Counted from the first letter of the stretch, positions 19,855 to 29,361 are shown. The stretch: DNA of 64,000 nucleotides from Streptomyces albireticuli (GCF_002192455.1 NZ_CP021744.1:186001-250000); one strand, 5' to 3'. The notes: generated by a model not told the origin, from the letters alone. Numbers and translations are program-made.

Positions 19855-20650
19855 CGGGACCCATGAGCGTGTCGCCGGTGATCCGCCTGTTGCCGTGATC
19901 ACTGGCGCCACCGGCGGACTAGGTGCGGCCATCGCCACCGCCTGTGCCGAACGGGGATTCCGGTTGGCTCTTGTCGCGCGCACCCGCTCGGCGCTCGAAC
20001 ACCTCGCCGCGGCGCTGCCCGCACAGCCGGGCGGTCCGGTCACGACGGTGTGCGCCGATGTCAGCGACGTGGCGGCCGCTGCCGTCGCCATGCAGAAGAT
20101 CTATGCCGACTTCGGCCGCATCGATGTCCTCATCGACAACGCCGGTGTGGAGGGCCCGATCGGCCTCACCTGGGAGATCCCCGTCGAACAATGGTGGGAG
20201 GCGGTGCGCGTCAACACATTGAGCACCGTCGCCACAGTGCATGCCGTGATTCCGTTGATGGCCCGTCATGGTGGTGGCCGCGTCATCAGCATCAGCAGCG
20301 CCGCGGGACGGCACCGCTGGCCCACCTTGTCCTCCTACTCCGTCGCCAAGGCCGCCGGCATCACGTTCATCGAGAACATCGCCAGCGAAGCCCGTCCCTA
20401 TGGAGTCCTGGCCTTCAGTCTGCATCCCGGGATCGTGGCGACCGGACTCACCACGAGCGCACTGGGCGAGACCGACTCCACCGACCCCTGGCGCCGACGC
20501 CGCGCCCTCTGGCTCCGCGAGCAGATCGACGCAGGGCGGGCCGTTCCGCTCCCCCGAGCGGTCAACGCCGTCCTCGAACTGGCGACGGGCCCAGCGGTAG
20601 ACCTGTCCGGCCGCTACCTGACTGTCGAGGACGTCGCCTTGTCGCGGTAG
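19841..20650 (+). CDS. Short-chain dehydrogenase in the hydroxybenzoate operon
   Basis: The 269-residue classical SDR has VITGATGGLGAAI (Rossmann Gly motif, about 19-31), DNAGVEGP, and the catalytic Ser in ISISSAAG with YSVAK. The start ATG 19841 overlaps the end of the ligase gene by 14 bp and has GGAGGA upstream, so the three genes from 17736 form one translationally coupled operon. It probably reduces a keto group on the product made from the activated aryl acid; that is inferred from context. It resembles 3-oxoacyl-ACP reductase-type enzymes rather than sugar epimerases. Confidence 0.9.
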   Translation: MSSSDGTHERVAGDPPVAVITGATGGLGAAIATACAERGFRLALVARTRSALEHLAAALPAQPGGPVTTVCADVSDVAAAAVAMQKIYADFGRIDVLIDNAGVEGPIGLTWEIPVEQWWEAVRVNTLSTVATVHAVIPLMARHGGGRVISISSAAGRHRWPTLSSYSVAKAAGITFIENIASEARPYGVLAFSLHPGIVATGLTTSALGETDSTDPWRRRRALWLREQIDAGRAVPLPRAVNAVLELATGPAVDLSGRYLTVEDVALSR

Positions 20651-20785
20651 CCGGCTTCAGGGGGTGCCGCAGCAGAGGAACGGGGCTGCCCCGGGCAAGG
20701 GCACGACAGCCCTCAGCTCGTATCTGTCCTCGAAGCCGTCCGACAGCGAGCACCCGCGCCGCGGCCGCGGGTGACGGGCCCTCAG

Positions 20786-21676
20786 TCAGTCCCGGCGAGC
20801 CCGAAGCGCGTCGACGGCGATGCGCGCCGCGGTGCCGATGACCGCGTCGGCCGGCGGCAGGACGGCGGCGGGGCTGGAGGCACGGGTGAACACCGCCACG
20901 GCGTAGCGACCGCCGTCGGGGTACTCGACGACACCGACTTCGTTACGGACGGTGGGCAGGCTCCCGGTCTTGCCGGCGACGTGGACGTCGTCGAAGGGGA
21001 AGCCGGAGGCCAGGCGGTGGGGCCAGACCTGAAGCCCCAGCAGACGGCGCATCGCGGCGGTGTGTTCGGGGGCGCAGGCCTCGTCCCGCCAGATGGCGGC
21101 GAGCAGGCGGGTCATGTCGCGCGGGGTGCTGCGGTTGGTGGCGGCGGGGTCGAGCACGCGGAGTCCGGCGATGACCCGGGGGTCGGCCAGCGCCTCCGGG
21201 CCGCCGGGTCCGGTGTCCTCCTTGAGGAGGGTGAGGAACTCCCGGAAGGTGTGGACGGCACGGGTGCGGGTGAGGCCCAGGCACCGCGTGGTGTGGTTGA
21301 CGGCGTCCAGGCCGACGCGCTCGAGGATGAGGTCGGCGGCCGTGTTGTCGCTGACGGCCATCATCAGATACGCGGCGTCGCGCAGGGAGAGGCGGACGTC
21401 GTCGAGCATCGCGGCGAGTCCGGTGGGGCCCGGGGTGCGGTCGCGCGGTGGGCACATGGTCTGCTCGGAGAGGTCGAGCCGGCCCGCCTCCGCCTGCTGG
21501 TGGAGGGCGACGAGCAGGCAGAGCTTGTGGACGCTGGCGGTGACGACCGGCTGGTCGGCGCCCGCGTCGAGCTGGGCTCCGGAGTCGATGTCGACGGCGT
21601 GGAGCCAGCCGGTGACGCCGGCCTCGGCGAAGGCGGCGTGGACGCGGCCACGGGTGCGGGCCTTGTTCTCGGTCAT
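20786..21676 (-). CDS. Class A beta-lactamase-like serine hydrolase
   Basis: The 296-residue protein has the penicilloyl-serine triad: SVHK (SxxK, about 48-51), VSDNTAAD (SDN, about 109-111) and AGKTGSLPT (KTG, about 236-238). I see no signal peptide, and the omega-loop Glu motif (ExxLN) of true class A enzymes is absent after the SDN, so deacylation may be poor. The ATG overlaps the stop of the upstream LysR gene (ATGA), which couples the two. It is likely a cytoplasmic or non-classically exported beta-lactam-reactive hydrolase or sensor rather than a strong beta-lactamase. Next door are a PBP and a lipoprotein beta-lactamase. Confidence 0.85.
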   Translation of the reverse strand: MTENKARTRGRVHAAFAEAGVTGWLHAVDIDSGAQLDAGADQPVVTASVHKLCLLVALHQQAEAGRLDLSEQTMCPPRDRTPGPTGLAAMLDDVRLSLRDAAYLMMAVSDNTAADLILERVGLDAVNHTTRCLGLTRTRAVHTFREFLTLLKEDTGPGGPEALADPRVIAGLRVLDPAATNRSTPRDMTRLLAAIWRDEACAPEHTAAMRRLLGLQVWPHRLASGFPFDDVHVAGKTGSLPTVRNEVGVVEYPDGGRYAVAVFTRASSPAAVLPPADAVIGTAARIAVDALRARRD

Positions 21677-22629
21677 ATCCAGTACTCCGCCGCGGGACGC
21701 AGGTGCAGGGGGGTGGGAGGCAGGTCGCCACCTGCCGTGGCGGTGGCGGCGAGGGCGTCGGTGACGGTGTCGGCGAAGGCGAGGGCGGCGGCGTCGCCGC
21801 GACCCCTCGGCCAGGCGGCGGAGTGCCGCAGGGTCAGCGGGGCGCCGGTGAGCGGGCGCCAGGTGATGTCCGGGTCCTGGGCGGGGTGGGCGTCCCGTGA
21901 GGTGAAGGCGACGGCGCGGGAGGAGAGGATCAGGCCGCGGGTGAAGCTGGGGCCCTGACCGTGCCGCACCGCGGCGGGCGTGTAGCCGTGCCGGGCGCAG
22001 GTGGTCAGGAGGTCGTCGTGCACGGCCGGGGCCTGGGCGCGGGGGAAGAGGATCAGGTCGTACCCGGTGAGGGCGGTGAGCGGGACCGTTCCGGAGCGGG
22101 CGGCGGGGGCGTCACGGAGCAGCAGCACACCCAGCTCGTGGCGCTGGACGGGGCCGAGCTCCAGGCCGGCGACGTCGCAGGGGTGCCGGATGAGCCCCAC
22201 GTCCAGGTCGTGGGAGGCGAGCCCGGCGAGCTGGTCGGCCGTGGTCAGTTCCTGAAGCTCCAGTTCCACTCCGCCGTGCCGGTGCCGGAAGGCTGCCAGG
22301 ATCGCGGCGACGGTGTCGCCCGCGAGATCGGGCGGCAGGGCGGCGCGCAGCAGGCCGGTGCGGCCCTCCTGGATGCGGCGGGCCGTCGCCCGCAGTGCCT
22401 CGGAGCGTGCCAGTATCTCGCGGGCCTCGTCCAGGAGCAGGGTGCCGCCCTTGGTGATCGTCACCTGGCGGCTGGTGCGCTCGAACAAGCGCACCCCCAG
22501 CTCCCGCTCAAGGCGCTGGATGCGCTGCGACAGGGGAGGCTGAGCCATGCCGAGGCGCTGGGCGGCTCGGCCGAAGTGTGACTCTTCTGCAACAGCCACA
22601 AAGCACTGTAGGTGGCGTATCAGGTCCAC
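21673..22629 (-). CDS. LysR-family regulator of the beta-lactam locus
   Basis: The 318-residue protein starts with a LysR helix-turn-helix (HLQCFVAVAEESHFGRAAQRL, then PPLSQRIQRLERELG). A periplasmic-binding-like effector domain follows (DVGLIRHPC, DLILFPRAQAPAV). GTG 22629 has no clear ribosome site. The gene is divergent from the PBP gene across a 40-60 bp A+T-rich gap containing nested inverted repeats, and its stop overlaps the start of the serine hydrolase gene. As known for LysR/AmpR proteins next to beta-lactamases, it probably activates the divergent PBP gene and its own operon in response to wall damage or beta-lactam; this is inferred. Confidence 0.92.
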   Translation of the reverse strand: MDLIRHLQCFVAVAEESHFGRAAQRLGMAQPPLSQRIQRLERELGVRLFERTSRQVTITKGGTLLLDEAREILARSEALRATARRIQEGRTGLLRAALPPDLAGDTVAAILAAFRHRHGGVELELQELTTADQLAGLASHDLDVGLIRHPCDVAGLELGPVQRHELGVLLLRDAPAARSGTVPLTALTGYDLILFPRAQAPAVHDDLLTTCARHGYTPAAVRHGQGPSFTRGLILSSRAVAFTSRDAHPAQDPDITWRPLTGAPLTLRHSAAWPRGRGDAAALAFADTVTDALAATATAGGDLPPTPLHLRPAAEYWI

Positions 22630-22640
22630 GAGCAGGAACT

Positions 22641-22672
22641 ATATCGCAGATTAATCAATAGGATACCGATAT
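22641..22672. promoter_or_regulatory. LysR-type intergenic control region
   Basis: This A+T-rich island lies in a G+C-rich background. ATATCG (22641-22646) and CGATAT (22667-22672) form a 6-bp inverted repeat; GATTAATC (22649-22656) is a perfect inner palindrome. The position between the divergent LysR and PBP starts fits a LysR recognition and activation site. Confidence 0.55.
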
Positions 22673-22714
22673 CAATCTTGGACGGACGGGCGAGTGTGCT
22701 GCTGTGCTCGGGGC

Positions 22715-24391
22715 ATGCCTCTCCCCCAGCCTCACCGGCGCCCCGGGCGCCGCACCCAGTCCCCGGCGTCGGCGGACGCCCCCGTCACGCGTGCCGGGCG
22801 ACGACGCCGCACAGCCCTCCTCGCCTCGGCGGCAACGGTGGCGCTCGCCGCGGCCACCGGCGGGGCGTACGTCGCCGGGTGGGGCCCTTTCGCCACCGGC
22901 ACGCCCCCCTCCGATCCCGGAGCCCTGACCCAGGCACGCGCGTTCCTCGCCGACTGGGCGGCCGGGCGACTGGCCGAGGCGGGCGGCCGTACCACCAGCC
23001 CCGGGCCGGCCGAGAGCACGCTGCGGAACTTCACCGCCGGTCTGGAGATCGGCAAGCCGGTCCTCACCGCCGCGACGGCCGCCACCGGGCGGGACGGCAC
23101 GGTCACGGTGCCCTTCACCGCGAAGATGCCCGTCACCGGCCTGGGCACCTGGACCTACGCCTCGAAGCTCCCGCTGCGCGAAGAGCGGGACGGGACGTGG
23201 AAGGTGGACTGGACCCTCTCCCTCGTCCACCCGAAGCTGAACGGCACCGACAAGTTCCGCCTGGAGCGCGGGACCACCGAAGCGGTCGAGGTCAGCGGTC
23301 GTGGTGCCGCCCCCTTGTCCGGCCGTACGTATCCCTCGCTGGCGCCGGTCATCGCCCAGCTCGGCAAGGCCGCCGGGGGCGGCCCCCGGGGAGCCGTCCA
23401 GGTCGTCGACCGCGTGACGGGCGAGACCAAGGGCACGGTGGCCACCTTCGGCAGCGCACCCGCCCGGACGGGCGGCGGACCCGTACGCACCACGATCGAC
23501 CCGGTGTGGCAGGCGGCCGCCGAGAAGGCCCTCGCCGCCCGGAGCCAGGGGAAGAACGCCGCCCTCGTCGCCCTGCGCGCCGACACCGGCGAGATCCTCG
23601 CCATGGCCAACTCCCCGTCCTCCGGATTCAACCGCGCCGTCTCCGGCACCTACGCGCCCGGATCCACCTGGAAGATCGTCACCAGCACCGCGCTGCTGCT
23701 CAAGGACGCCGTCGAGCCCGGCACTGTCGTCGACTGCCCCAAGTACCTCACCGTCGGCAAGCAGTTCCACAACGTGGAGCTGGGCGAGCACCGGGGAGCC
23801 ACCTTCGCCCAGGACTTCACCGAGTCGTGCAACACCGCCTTCATCAGCCTGCGTGACAAGCTCGGCGACCGGGAACTGGCCGACGTGGCCGAGAAGTACT
23901 TCGGCATAGGCCAGAAATGGAACGTCGGCATCCCTTCCTTCGACGGAGCGGCGCCCGCGACGGCCGACCCGACCGACAAGGCCGCGGCGATGATCGGGCA
24001 GGGAAAGGTCCTGGGCAACCCCCTGACCATGGCGTCGATCACCGCGACCGCGGCCTCCGGAACGTTCCGCCAGCCCACGCTCCTCCCCGGCGCCCACGGC
24101 ACGACCACCACCGCACCGCTCCCCAAGGACGTGACCGACCGGCTGCGCGCCATGATGCGTGCCACGGTCACCGAGGGCACCGCCAAGGGTCTGGCGGACC
24201 TGCCCGGCGACGTCGGCGCGAAGACCGGTACCGCCGAGGTCTCGGAACAAGCCCCCAACAACGGATGGGTCGCCGCGCACCGGGGCGGCATAGCCGTCGC
24301 CGCCGTCGTGGAGGGCGGCCTCAGCGGCAGTGCCTCCGCCGTACCCCTCGTCCACGACGTGCTGGCCGCCGTGCCCACCGACCGTTCCTGA
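22715..24391 (+). CDS. Class B penicillin-binding protein (transpeptidase)
   Basis: The protein is about 558 residues: N-terminal positively charged stretch plus one membrane anchor ([20 protein letters not shown]), an NTF2-like domain at about 60-180 (MecA-N type: [20 protein letters not shown]), then a D,D-transpeptidase with [11 protein letters not shown] (SxxK), TESCNTAF (SxN) and GAKTGTAEV (KTG). The PBP dimer linker is short. NTF2-bearing class B PBPs resemble PBP2a/PBP3-type low-affinity enzymes. Between a LysR regulator and a beta-lactamase it likely provides a beta-lactam-insensitive transpeptidase; resistance itself is inference. The start is uncertain: ATG 22715 or GTG 22694, neither with a strong ribosome site. 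Confidence 0.9.
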   Translation: MPLPQPHRRPGRRTQSPASADAPVTRAGRRRRTALLASAATVALAAATGGAYVAGWGPFATGTPPSDPGALTQARAFLADWAAGRLAEAGGRTTSPGPAESTLRNFTAGLEIGKPVLTAATAATGRDGTVTVPFTAKMPVTGLGTWTYASKLPLREERDGTWKVDWTLSLVHPKLNGTDKFRLERGTTEAVEVSGRGAAPLSGRTYPSLAPVIAQLGKAAGGGPRGAVQVVDRVTGETKGTVATFGSAPARTGGGPVRTTIDPVWQAAAEKALAARSQGKNAALVALRADTGEILAMANSPSSGFNRAVSGTYAPGSTWKIVTSTALLLKDAVEPGTVVDCPKYLTVGKQFHNVELGEHRGATFAQDFTESCNTAFISLRDKLGDRELADVAEKYFGIGQKWNVGIPSFDGAAPATADPTDKAAAMIGQGKVLGNPLTMASITATAASGTFRQPTLLPGAHGTTTTAPLPKDVTDRLRAMMRATVTEGTAKGLADLPGDVGAKTGTAEVSEQAPNNGWVAAHRGGIAVAAVVEGGLSGSASAVPLVHDVLAAVPTDRS

Positions 24392-24515
24392 CCCGGCCGC
24401 CACCGGCCGCCACCGAGGACCACCGGCCGCCCGCGCGGCCGCCGTCGGCGCGGCGTGCCGTGCGTCCCGGTCTCCGCTCGCATATGCCGGATCACCTACC
24501 GAAAGGCGTCGCTCC

Positions 24516-25436
24516 ATGCGCACCAGCACCTCCCCTACGAGGCGCTCCGTCATCGCCACCCTGACCGGGCTCGCGGTCGCCCCTCTCACCGCGTGCCGGA
24601 CCGGTACGCCCGCCCCGGCGTCGTCGCCCACTCCGTCACACGGCACCGCCCAGGAGGCCGAGCGCGCGTTCGGCGAGCTGGAGCGGACGTACGACGCCCG
24701 GCTGGGTGTGTACGCCGTCGACACCGGCAGCGGACGCACCGTCACCCACCGGCCGGACGAGCGCTTCGCCTACGCCTCCGTCTGCAAGGCCTTCCTCGCC
24801 GGCGCCGTGCTCAAGAAGAACACGCTCCAGCGGCTCGACCGGCATGTGCGCTACGGCCGTGACGTTCCGGTCGGCCACTCGCCGATCACCGGCCGGCACG
24901 TCGACAGCGGCATGACCCTGCGGGAGTTGTGCGATGCCGCCGTCCGCTACAGCGACAACGGCGCGGCCAACCTCCTCTTCGACGAACTCGGCGGCCCCAA
25001 GGGCTTGCAGGAGGCTCTCGCCGCGATCGGCGATCGCGTCACCAGGGCCGACCGTTACGAGACGGACCTGAGCGAAGCCGCCCCGGGCGATCCACGCGAC
25101 ACCAGCACCCCTCGGGCCATGGCCGCCGACCTGCGCGCGTTCGTCCTCGGCGACGCCCTCGCCGCGGACGAACGGTCGGCGCTGACCGACTGGCTCAAGC
25201 GCAACACCACAGGTGACAAGCTCATCCGCGCGGGGGTCCCGGCCGGCTGGCAGGTGGGCGACAAGACGGGATCGGGGGGCTACGGCGCGCGCAACGACAT
25301 CGCCGTTCTCTGGCCTCCCCGGGCCGCGCCGATCGTCGTCGCCGTCTTCTCCAGCCGCACCGCCAAGGACGCGAAAGCGGACGACACACTCATCGCCAAG
25401 GCCACCGAGGCCACTGTCAAGGCCCTCGCCCACTAG
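24516..25436 (+). CDS. Class A beta-lactamase, lipoprotein
   Basis: The 306-residue protein starts [14 protein letters not shown] with a twin-arginine-like pair, a hydrophobic run and a lipobox ending PLTAC, so it should be an exported lipoprotein. Catalytic motifs: YASVCKAF (Ser70-x-x-Lys73 numbering), RYSDNGAAN (SDN130-132), [11 protein letters not shown] (Glu166, with Ser at the usual Asn170 position) and [10 protein letters not shown] (KTG234-236). All key residues for a working serine beta-lactamase are present. ATG 24516 has GAAAGG 9 nt upstream. The gene lies 124 bp after the PBP gene on the same strand and is followed by a strong hairpin. Confidence 0.95.
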   Translation: MRTSTSPTRRSVIATLTGLAVAPLTACRTGTPAPASSPTPSHGTAQEAERAFGELERTYDARLGVYAVDTGSGRTVTHRPDERFAYASVCKAFLAGAVLKKNTLQRLDRHVRYGRDVPVGHSPITGRHVDSGMTLRELCDAAVRYSDNGAANLLFDELGGPKGLQEALAAIGDRVTRADRYETDLSEAAPGDPRDTSTPRAMAADLRAFVLGDALAADERSALTDWLKRNTTGDKLIRAGVPAGWQVGDKTGSGGYGARNDIAVLWPPRAAPIVVAVFSSRTAKDAKADDTLIAKATEATVKALAH

Positions 25437-25547
25437 ACGAACCCGGCCGGCCCGACGGGACCACTTCTACGCGCCGGTGGTGACGGCCGGCTCCCGTCTA
25501 CCCTCAGGCGCCGGACTTTCCGGTCGCCCCGGGTCCGGGAGCGGCGA

Positions 25548-25584
25548 GAGGCGCCCGGCCGGGCCGTTGCCCGCCGGGCGCCTC
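25548..25584. terminator. Bidirectional terminator between beta-lactamase and esterase genes
   Basis: GAGGCGCCCGGC (25548-25559) pairs perfectly with GCCGGGCGCCTC (25573-25584), a 12-bp stem with a 13-nt loop, between convergent genes. Confidence 0.8.
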
Positions 25585-25623
25585 CGTCCAGCCCTACCCC
25601 GACCAGGCCTCGCCGCCTCCGCG

Positions 25624-26625
25624 CTACGCCTTGCGGAGCCGGTCGATGATGCCGTCGAGGTCCCGGACGAACAGATCGGGGCGGACCTTGTGGCCGCCGG
25701 GGACCTCGTGCCAGTCGTGCGGGATACCGGCCCTGCCGAGGAAGCCGCGGAACTCGCGCTGGGTCTCGAGCACGGCGGTCTCGTTGAACCGGTCCCAGAA
25801 GGTCGGCTCGGGGCTGGTGCCCGCGACCATGAAGATCCGCTTGTTGCGGTAGCTCTCGACGCGCTCGCACGGGTTGTCCATGCTGACCCTCCGCTGGTCC
25901 CACGGCACACCGTAGACCGTGCCGCCGCCCAGTTCGATGGCCGCGGACGAGGCGTTGGCCCAGTGGACCACCCCGCCCTGGAGCCCGCCGGCGGGACCGC
26001 GCAGGCTGGCCGGGCCGGAGTGGGAGCTGACCGAGGCGAAGTGACCCCAGTATTTGGCCGCGTACTTCAGCGCGCCGAAGCCTCCCATCGAGAACCCGGA
26101 GACGGCGCGGCCGTCGTATTCGGCATAGGTCCGGAAGTTCGCGTCGATCCACGGGATCAGCTGGTTGATGTGGAAGCTCTCCCAGTTACGGGGGCCGACG
26201 GTCGAGCTGACCGGGTTCGAGTACCAGCCCGCGTGCCCGCCGTCGGGCATCACGACGATCATCGGCTTGCCCGCGGTCCAGGCGCGGATGTCGTTGGGCG
26301 CGCGGTCGAAGGTGATGAAGTCCTGGTCGGTCCCGCCGCCGTGCAGCAGGTACAGGACGGGGTAGGTGCGGCCGCTGACGTGGTAGTCGTCCGGGAGCAG
26401 GACGTTGACGGCCGGCTGCCAGCCGATCTCGGCGGTCTGGAAACGGTAGTACCACATGCGGGGATCGCCTTCGCCGCGCTGCACGACGCGCAGGCCGAAG
26501 CCGTCATCGGCCGCGCTGGCCGCCGAGGCCGTCCCGAGGACGGTTCCGGCGCCGAGGGCCATCGCCGCGGAGGCCCCGCCGACGGCCTTCAGAACGTTCC
26601 TCCGGGTGGGGCGGTACTCGCTCAA
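25624..26625 (-). CDS. Tat-exported esterase, antigen 85 / S-formylglutathione hydrolase-like fold
   Basis: The 333-residue protein has a twin-arginine signal (TRRNVLKAVGG, hydrophobic region, ASAASA|ADD). The mature alpha/beta hydrolase has VLYLLHGGGTD (oxyanion), GFSMGGFGALKYA with the nucleophilic Ser at about 176, and a C-terminal VPGGHKVRPD with the catalytic His; the Asp lies between. This is the Putative_esterase (PF00756) group that includes mycobacterial antigen 85 and Streptomyces feruloyl esterases. Residues are exported and folded before transport. The gene is followed on the same strand side by a convergent terminator and preceded 67 bp upstream by a secreted LGFP-repeat protein, so both may act on the cell surface. 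Confidence 0.9.
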   Translation of the reverse strand: MSEYRPTRRNVLKAVGGASAAMALGAGTVLGTASAASAADDGFGLRVVQRGEGDPRMWYYRFQTAEIGWQPAVNVLLPDDYHVSGRTYPVLYLLHGGGTDQDFITFDRAPNDIRAWTAGKPMIVVMPDGGHAGWYSNPVSSTVGPRNWESFHINQLIPWIDANFRTYAEYDGRAVSGFSMGGFGALKYAAKYWGHFASVSSHSGPASLRGPAGGLQGGVVHWANASSAAIELGGGTVYGVPWDQRRVSMDNPCERVESYRNKRIFMVAGTSPEPTFWDRFNETAVLETQREFRGFLGRAGIPHDWHEVPGGHKVRPDLFVRDLDGIIDRLRKA

Positions 26626-26692
26626 CAGGACCTCCTGGTCGGTGACTGTTCGTCAAGTAGGGGATGCGTCAAGTAAGGGAGGGGACGGCCGG

Positions 26693-27712
26693 TCAGTTGT
26701 CCGTGGTCCACGTGCCCCTGGCCGCGGTCCAGTGGATCGTGACCTTCTGGAACTTCTGCATCTTTCCGCCGGGCTCGTCCATCTCGTCGGTCACGGGGTA
26801 ACCGAGCACCCGCTCGTGCCCGGCGGCGTGGAACGCGTCGTAGATCGCTCCGTGCACGGTGTGCGCACCGGTCCGCGGCGACCACATGAACAGGCCGCGC
26901 TCGAAGAACTGGAAGCGGCCGCGGGTCCCGTCCGGCGCCTGCGCCGCGTCCGCCTCGTCCATCGTCGGGAAGCCCCAGCGCTGCTCCGAGTCGGTGTCCC
27001 AGAACTTCTTCAGGATGTCCCCGTAGATCGCGTAGGCCACATCCGGATGCCAGAGGACGATCCCGTTCTGGAAGAGCTGGAACCTTCCGCCCAGCGCGGC
27101 GCTCTCCTCGGCGCGTACCGGACGGCCGAGCGGCCCGCCCGCACCGCCCAGGCCCGCGTACTTCGCCCCGATCGTGCCGTAGGGCTGGAACGCCTCGCCC
27201 ATCAGCTCGCGTGCGTACCCCTCCGCCTGGCGGTACCGGTCCGGATAGGCGGAGCGCTGGACGGCCTGGGCGAGCTCCCCCGCGGTGTCCCAGTGGGGCT
27301 CCATCTGCTGGGCCACCTCGAAGAACTTGTTCGCCGCGTAGTCGACGTCGAGGCACTGATCCGGATTGCACCACCCCTGCGAGGGCCGCTGCTGGAAGAC
27401 TCCGAGCGAGTCCCGGTCACCGCAGTTCAGATTGTTCATCCGGGACTCGACCCAGCCGGTCTCGAAGCCGGCGAGCATCACCTTGTCGGACACGCCGCGG
27501 CGCTGGCCGACCTCGTAGACCTTGCGGGTCACGGAGATGTCCCGGTCCGCCGGGATGTCGCAGAACATCTCGGCCGTCGCGGAGTGTCCGAGGGGGCCGG
27601 GTACGTCCTTCGCGCCCTGTGCCCACGCCGGGCCGGCCACGGCGGACGCGACCGTGGTGACGAGCAGGATCAGTGTTCCGAATCTCGCGCGCCGTGCTGC
27701 TGAGCCATGCAC
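26693..27712 (-). CDS. Secreted lysozyme-like protein with LGFP repeats
   Basis: The 339-residue protein starts at GTG 27712 (AAGGAG 7 nt upstream) with a Sec signal peptide ending AGPAWA|QG. Residues about 40-180 form a helical domain with LAGFETGWVESRMNNL (candidate catalytic Glu) and DSLGVFQQRPSQGW, typical of actinomycete transglycosylase-like domains. Residues about 190-330 hold three LGFP-type repeats (GRFQLFQNGIVLW, GRFQFFERGLFMW, KMQKFQKVTIHW), which are known to bind the cell envelope. Expected role: peptidoglycan remodelling while tethered to the wall. It is upstream of the Ag85-like esterase in the same orientation. Confidence 0.85.
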   Translation of the reverse strand: MHGSAARRARFGTLILLVTTVASAVAGPAWAQGAKDVPGPLGHSATAEMFCDIPADRDISVTRKVYEVGQRRGVSDKVMLAGFETGWVESRMNNLNCGDRDSLGVFQQRPSQGWCNPDQCLDVDYAANKFFEVAQQMEPHWDTAGELAQAVQRSAYPDRYRQAEGYARELMGEAFQPYGTIGAKYAGLGGAGGPLGRPVRAEESAALGGRFQLFQNGIVLWHPDVAYAIYGDILKKFWDTDSEQRWGFPTMDEADAAQAPDGTRGRFQFFERGLFMWSPRTGAHTVHGAIYDAFHAAGHERVLGYPVTDEMDEPGGKMQKFQKVTIHWTAARGTWTTDN

Positions 27713-27918
27713 GTGCCTGCTCCTTCGTCGGTGTCGTGTGAGGGTCGTGCGAGGAGTGAGCACGGTCCGGGGACCGAGGGTCCGCAAGGTAGCCACCGGA
27801 GCGCCCGGCCAGGCATCCGGAACGATCCGGGGTGACACGCGCGACGGTTCCCGGTGGACTCCGGGTACGGCGACGCGGCACGACGGGGATCCGGGTTCTC
27901 TGCGGTCCCTCGCCCGCC

Positions 27919-29361
27919 TCACCGCACGGGGGTGGGGGCCGGGCACTCGGGGACCGGTGGGCGGTCCTTCGTGCGCACGGCGGGCAGCCAGGCGGTGGGG
28001 CGGAGGGTACCACGGGGAAGGCGTACGCGATACCAGGCGGCGGACTGCGTGTCCGCCTCGTCGAGGATGGCGATCCCTTGGGAGAGGCGGCAGTCGACGG
28101 TGAGCTCGTCACCGTGCCACACGCGGTCCGGTACGACGTTGTCGATGGTGTACGGGCGGCGGGGGTCGATCGCCAGGCCCAGACTGCACCCGGGGTTCCG
28201 GTCCGTGCGGTCCCGGCAGCCCCCTTCGGCGTTGAACACCCGGATCCGGCCTTCGGCCCCGGCCGGTGGCGTGCCCGGCGTACCGGACGCACCGACGCTC
28301 CCGGCGTACGTCCAGACCGCCGCCCCCACCGCGCATGCCGCGGCGGCCGCCAGGGCGGCACGGGTTCTTCGCCACCGGGCTGTGCGCCGGCGAGCCACCG
28401 GACGCCCGGCCTCCCCTTCCGCCGCTTCCCTCTCGGCGATGCGCGCCAGCAGGCTCTCGGCGGTGTGCGCGGCGCGTGCGGCGTGGGTCGGGGCCAGGCA
28501 GTCGGCGGCCAGCGCGCGCCAGAACGGCGGGACCGCGGCGTCCAGGCGGAGCGGCGCGCGCCCCTCGGCGTACTCCTGGGTCGCGGCGGCGCGGGCCAGG
28601 GGCGTGGCGCCGGGAAACGGCGAGGCACCGGAGGCGAACACCTCGTGGATCATGATGCCCAGGGCCCAGATGTCGGCGCTCGGCCGGATCTCGACTCCCT
28701 GCTCGCTGAGCGTGGCCTTGCCCCGCTCGGGCGGGAGGTAGTCGAAGGTGCCCATCGGGGGCGCGTACCCGTGGGTGCCGTGCGTGCCGGTCAGTTCCGT
28801 GGCGAGCCCGAAGTCCGAGAGCCTCACCGAGCCGTCGGCCATCAGCAGGATGTTGTCCGGCTTGAGGTCACCGTGCACCCAGCCGCTGTGGTGCAGGTGC
28901 GCCAGGCCCTCACAGATCTCGGTGAGCAGCCGGGCGCCTTCGGTCTCGCTCGTCCCGGTACCGAGCAGGTCCCGCAGGCTGCCCTGGGCACGCTCCATGA
29001 CCAGCACGACGGCACCGTCCAGCAGGGGGCGGTCCGGATCGCCGAGCACGACGGACCCCAGCAGGCCGATCAGCCTCGGGTGGGAGGACCTGTGGCCGAA
29101 TTCGACCTCGCGGCGTGCGGTTTCCGCGGCCTTGCGGGCCTGGCGCGGGGCCAGCCCCGCGGTCGGCAGGACCTTGAGCGCGACGGCGCCGTGACCGCCC
29201 GGCTCAGCTTCCTGGTCCGTCCCGTCGCGGACGGCCCGTCCCGCGTAGACGGTTGCCCAGCCACCGGCCCCGATCGGCTCGGTGACCTCCCAATCGCCGA
29301 TGCGGTAGCCGCGGGGCAGTTCCGCGCCGTCATCTCCCGTCATGCCGGCCGAGCCACGCAC
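27919..29361 (-). CDS. Membrane Ser/Thr protein kinase (Hanks type)
   Basis: The protein is about 480 residues from GTG 29361, which has GGAGGGGGA 6 nt upstream. The kinase domain (about 15-280) has IGAGGWATVYAG (P-loop), VALKVLP (Lys), VHGDLKPDNILL (catalytic loop), LSDFGLA (DFG) and DIWALGIMIHEVF. A single membrane helix (ALAAAAACAVGAAVWTYAG) is followed by about 110 extracellular residues with Cys pairs (GGCRDRTDRNPGCSLG). There are no PASTA repeats, so the sensor ligand is unknown. An FHA-domain gene ends 51 bp upstream in the same orientation, giving a kinase/phosphothreonine-reader pair. Confidence 0.93.
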   Translation of the reverse strand: MRGSAGMTGDDGAELPRGYRIGDWEVTEPIGAGGWATVYAGRAVRDGTDQEAEPGGHGAVALKVLPTAGLAPRQARKAAETARREVEFGHRSSHPRLIGLLGSVVLGDPDRPLLDGAVVLVMERAQGSLRDLLGTGTSETEGARLLTEICEGLAHLHHSGWVHGDLKPDNILLMADGSVRLSDFGLATELTGTHGTHGYAPPMGTFDYLPPERGKATLSEQGVEIRPSADIWALGIMIHEVFASGASPFPGATPLARAAATQEYAEGRAPLRLDAAVPPFWRALAADCLAPTHAARAAHTAESLLARIAEREAAEGEAGRPVARRRTARWRRTRAALAAAAACAVGAAVWTYAGSVGASGTPGTPPAGAEGRIRVFNAEGGCRDRTDRNPGCSLGLAIDPRRPYTIDNVVPDRVWHGDELTVDCRLSQGIAILDEADTQSAAWYRVRLPRGTLRPTAWLPAVRTKDRPPVPECPAPTPVR

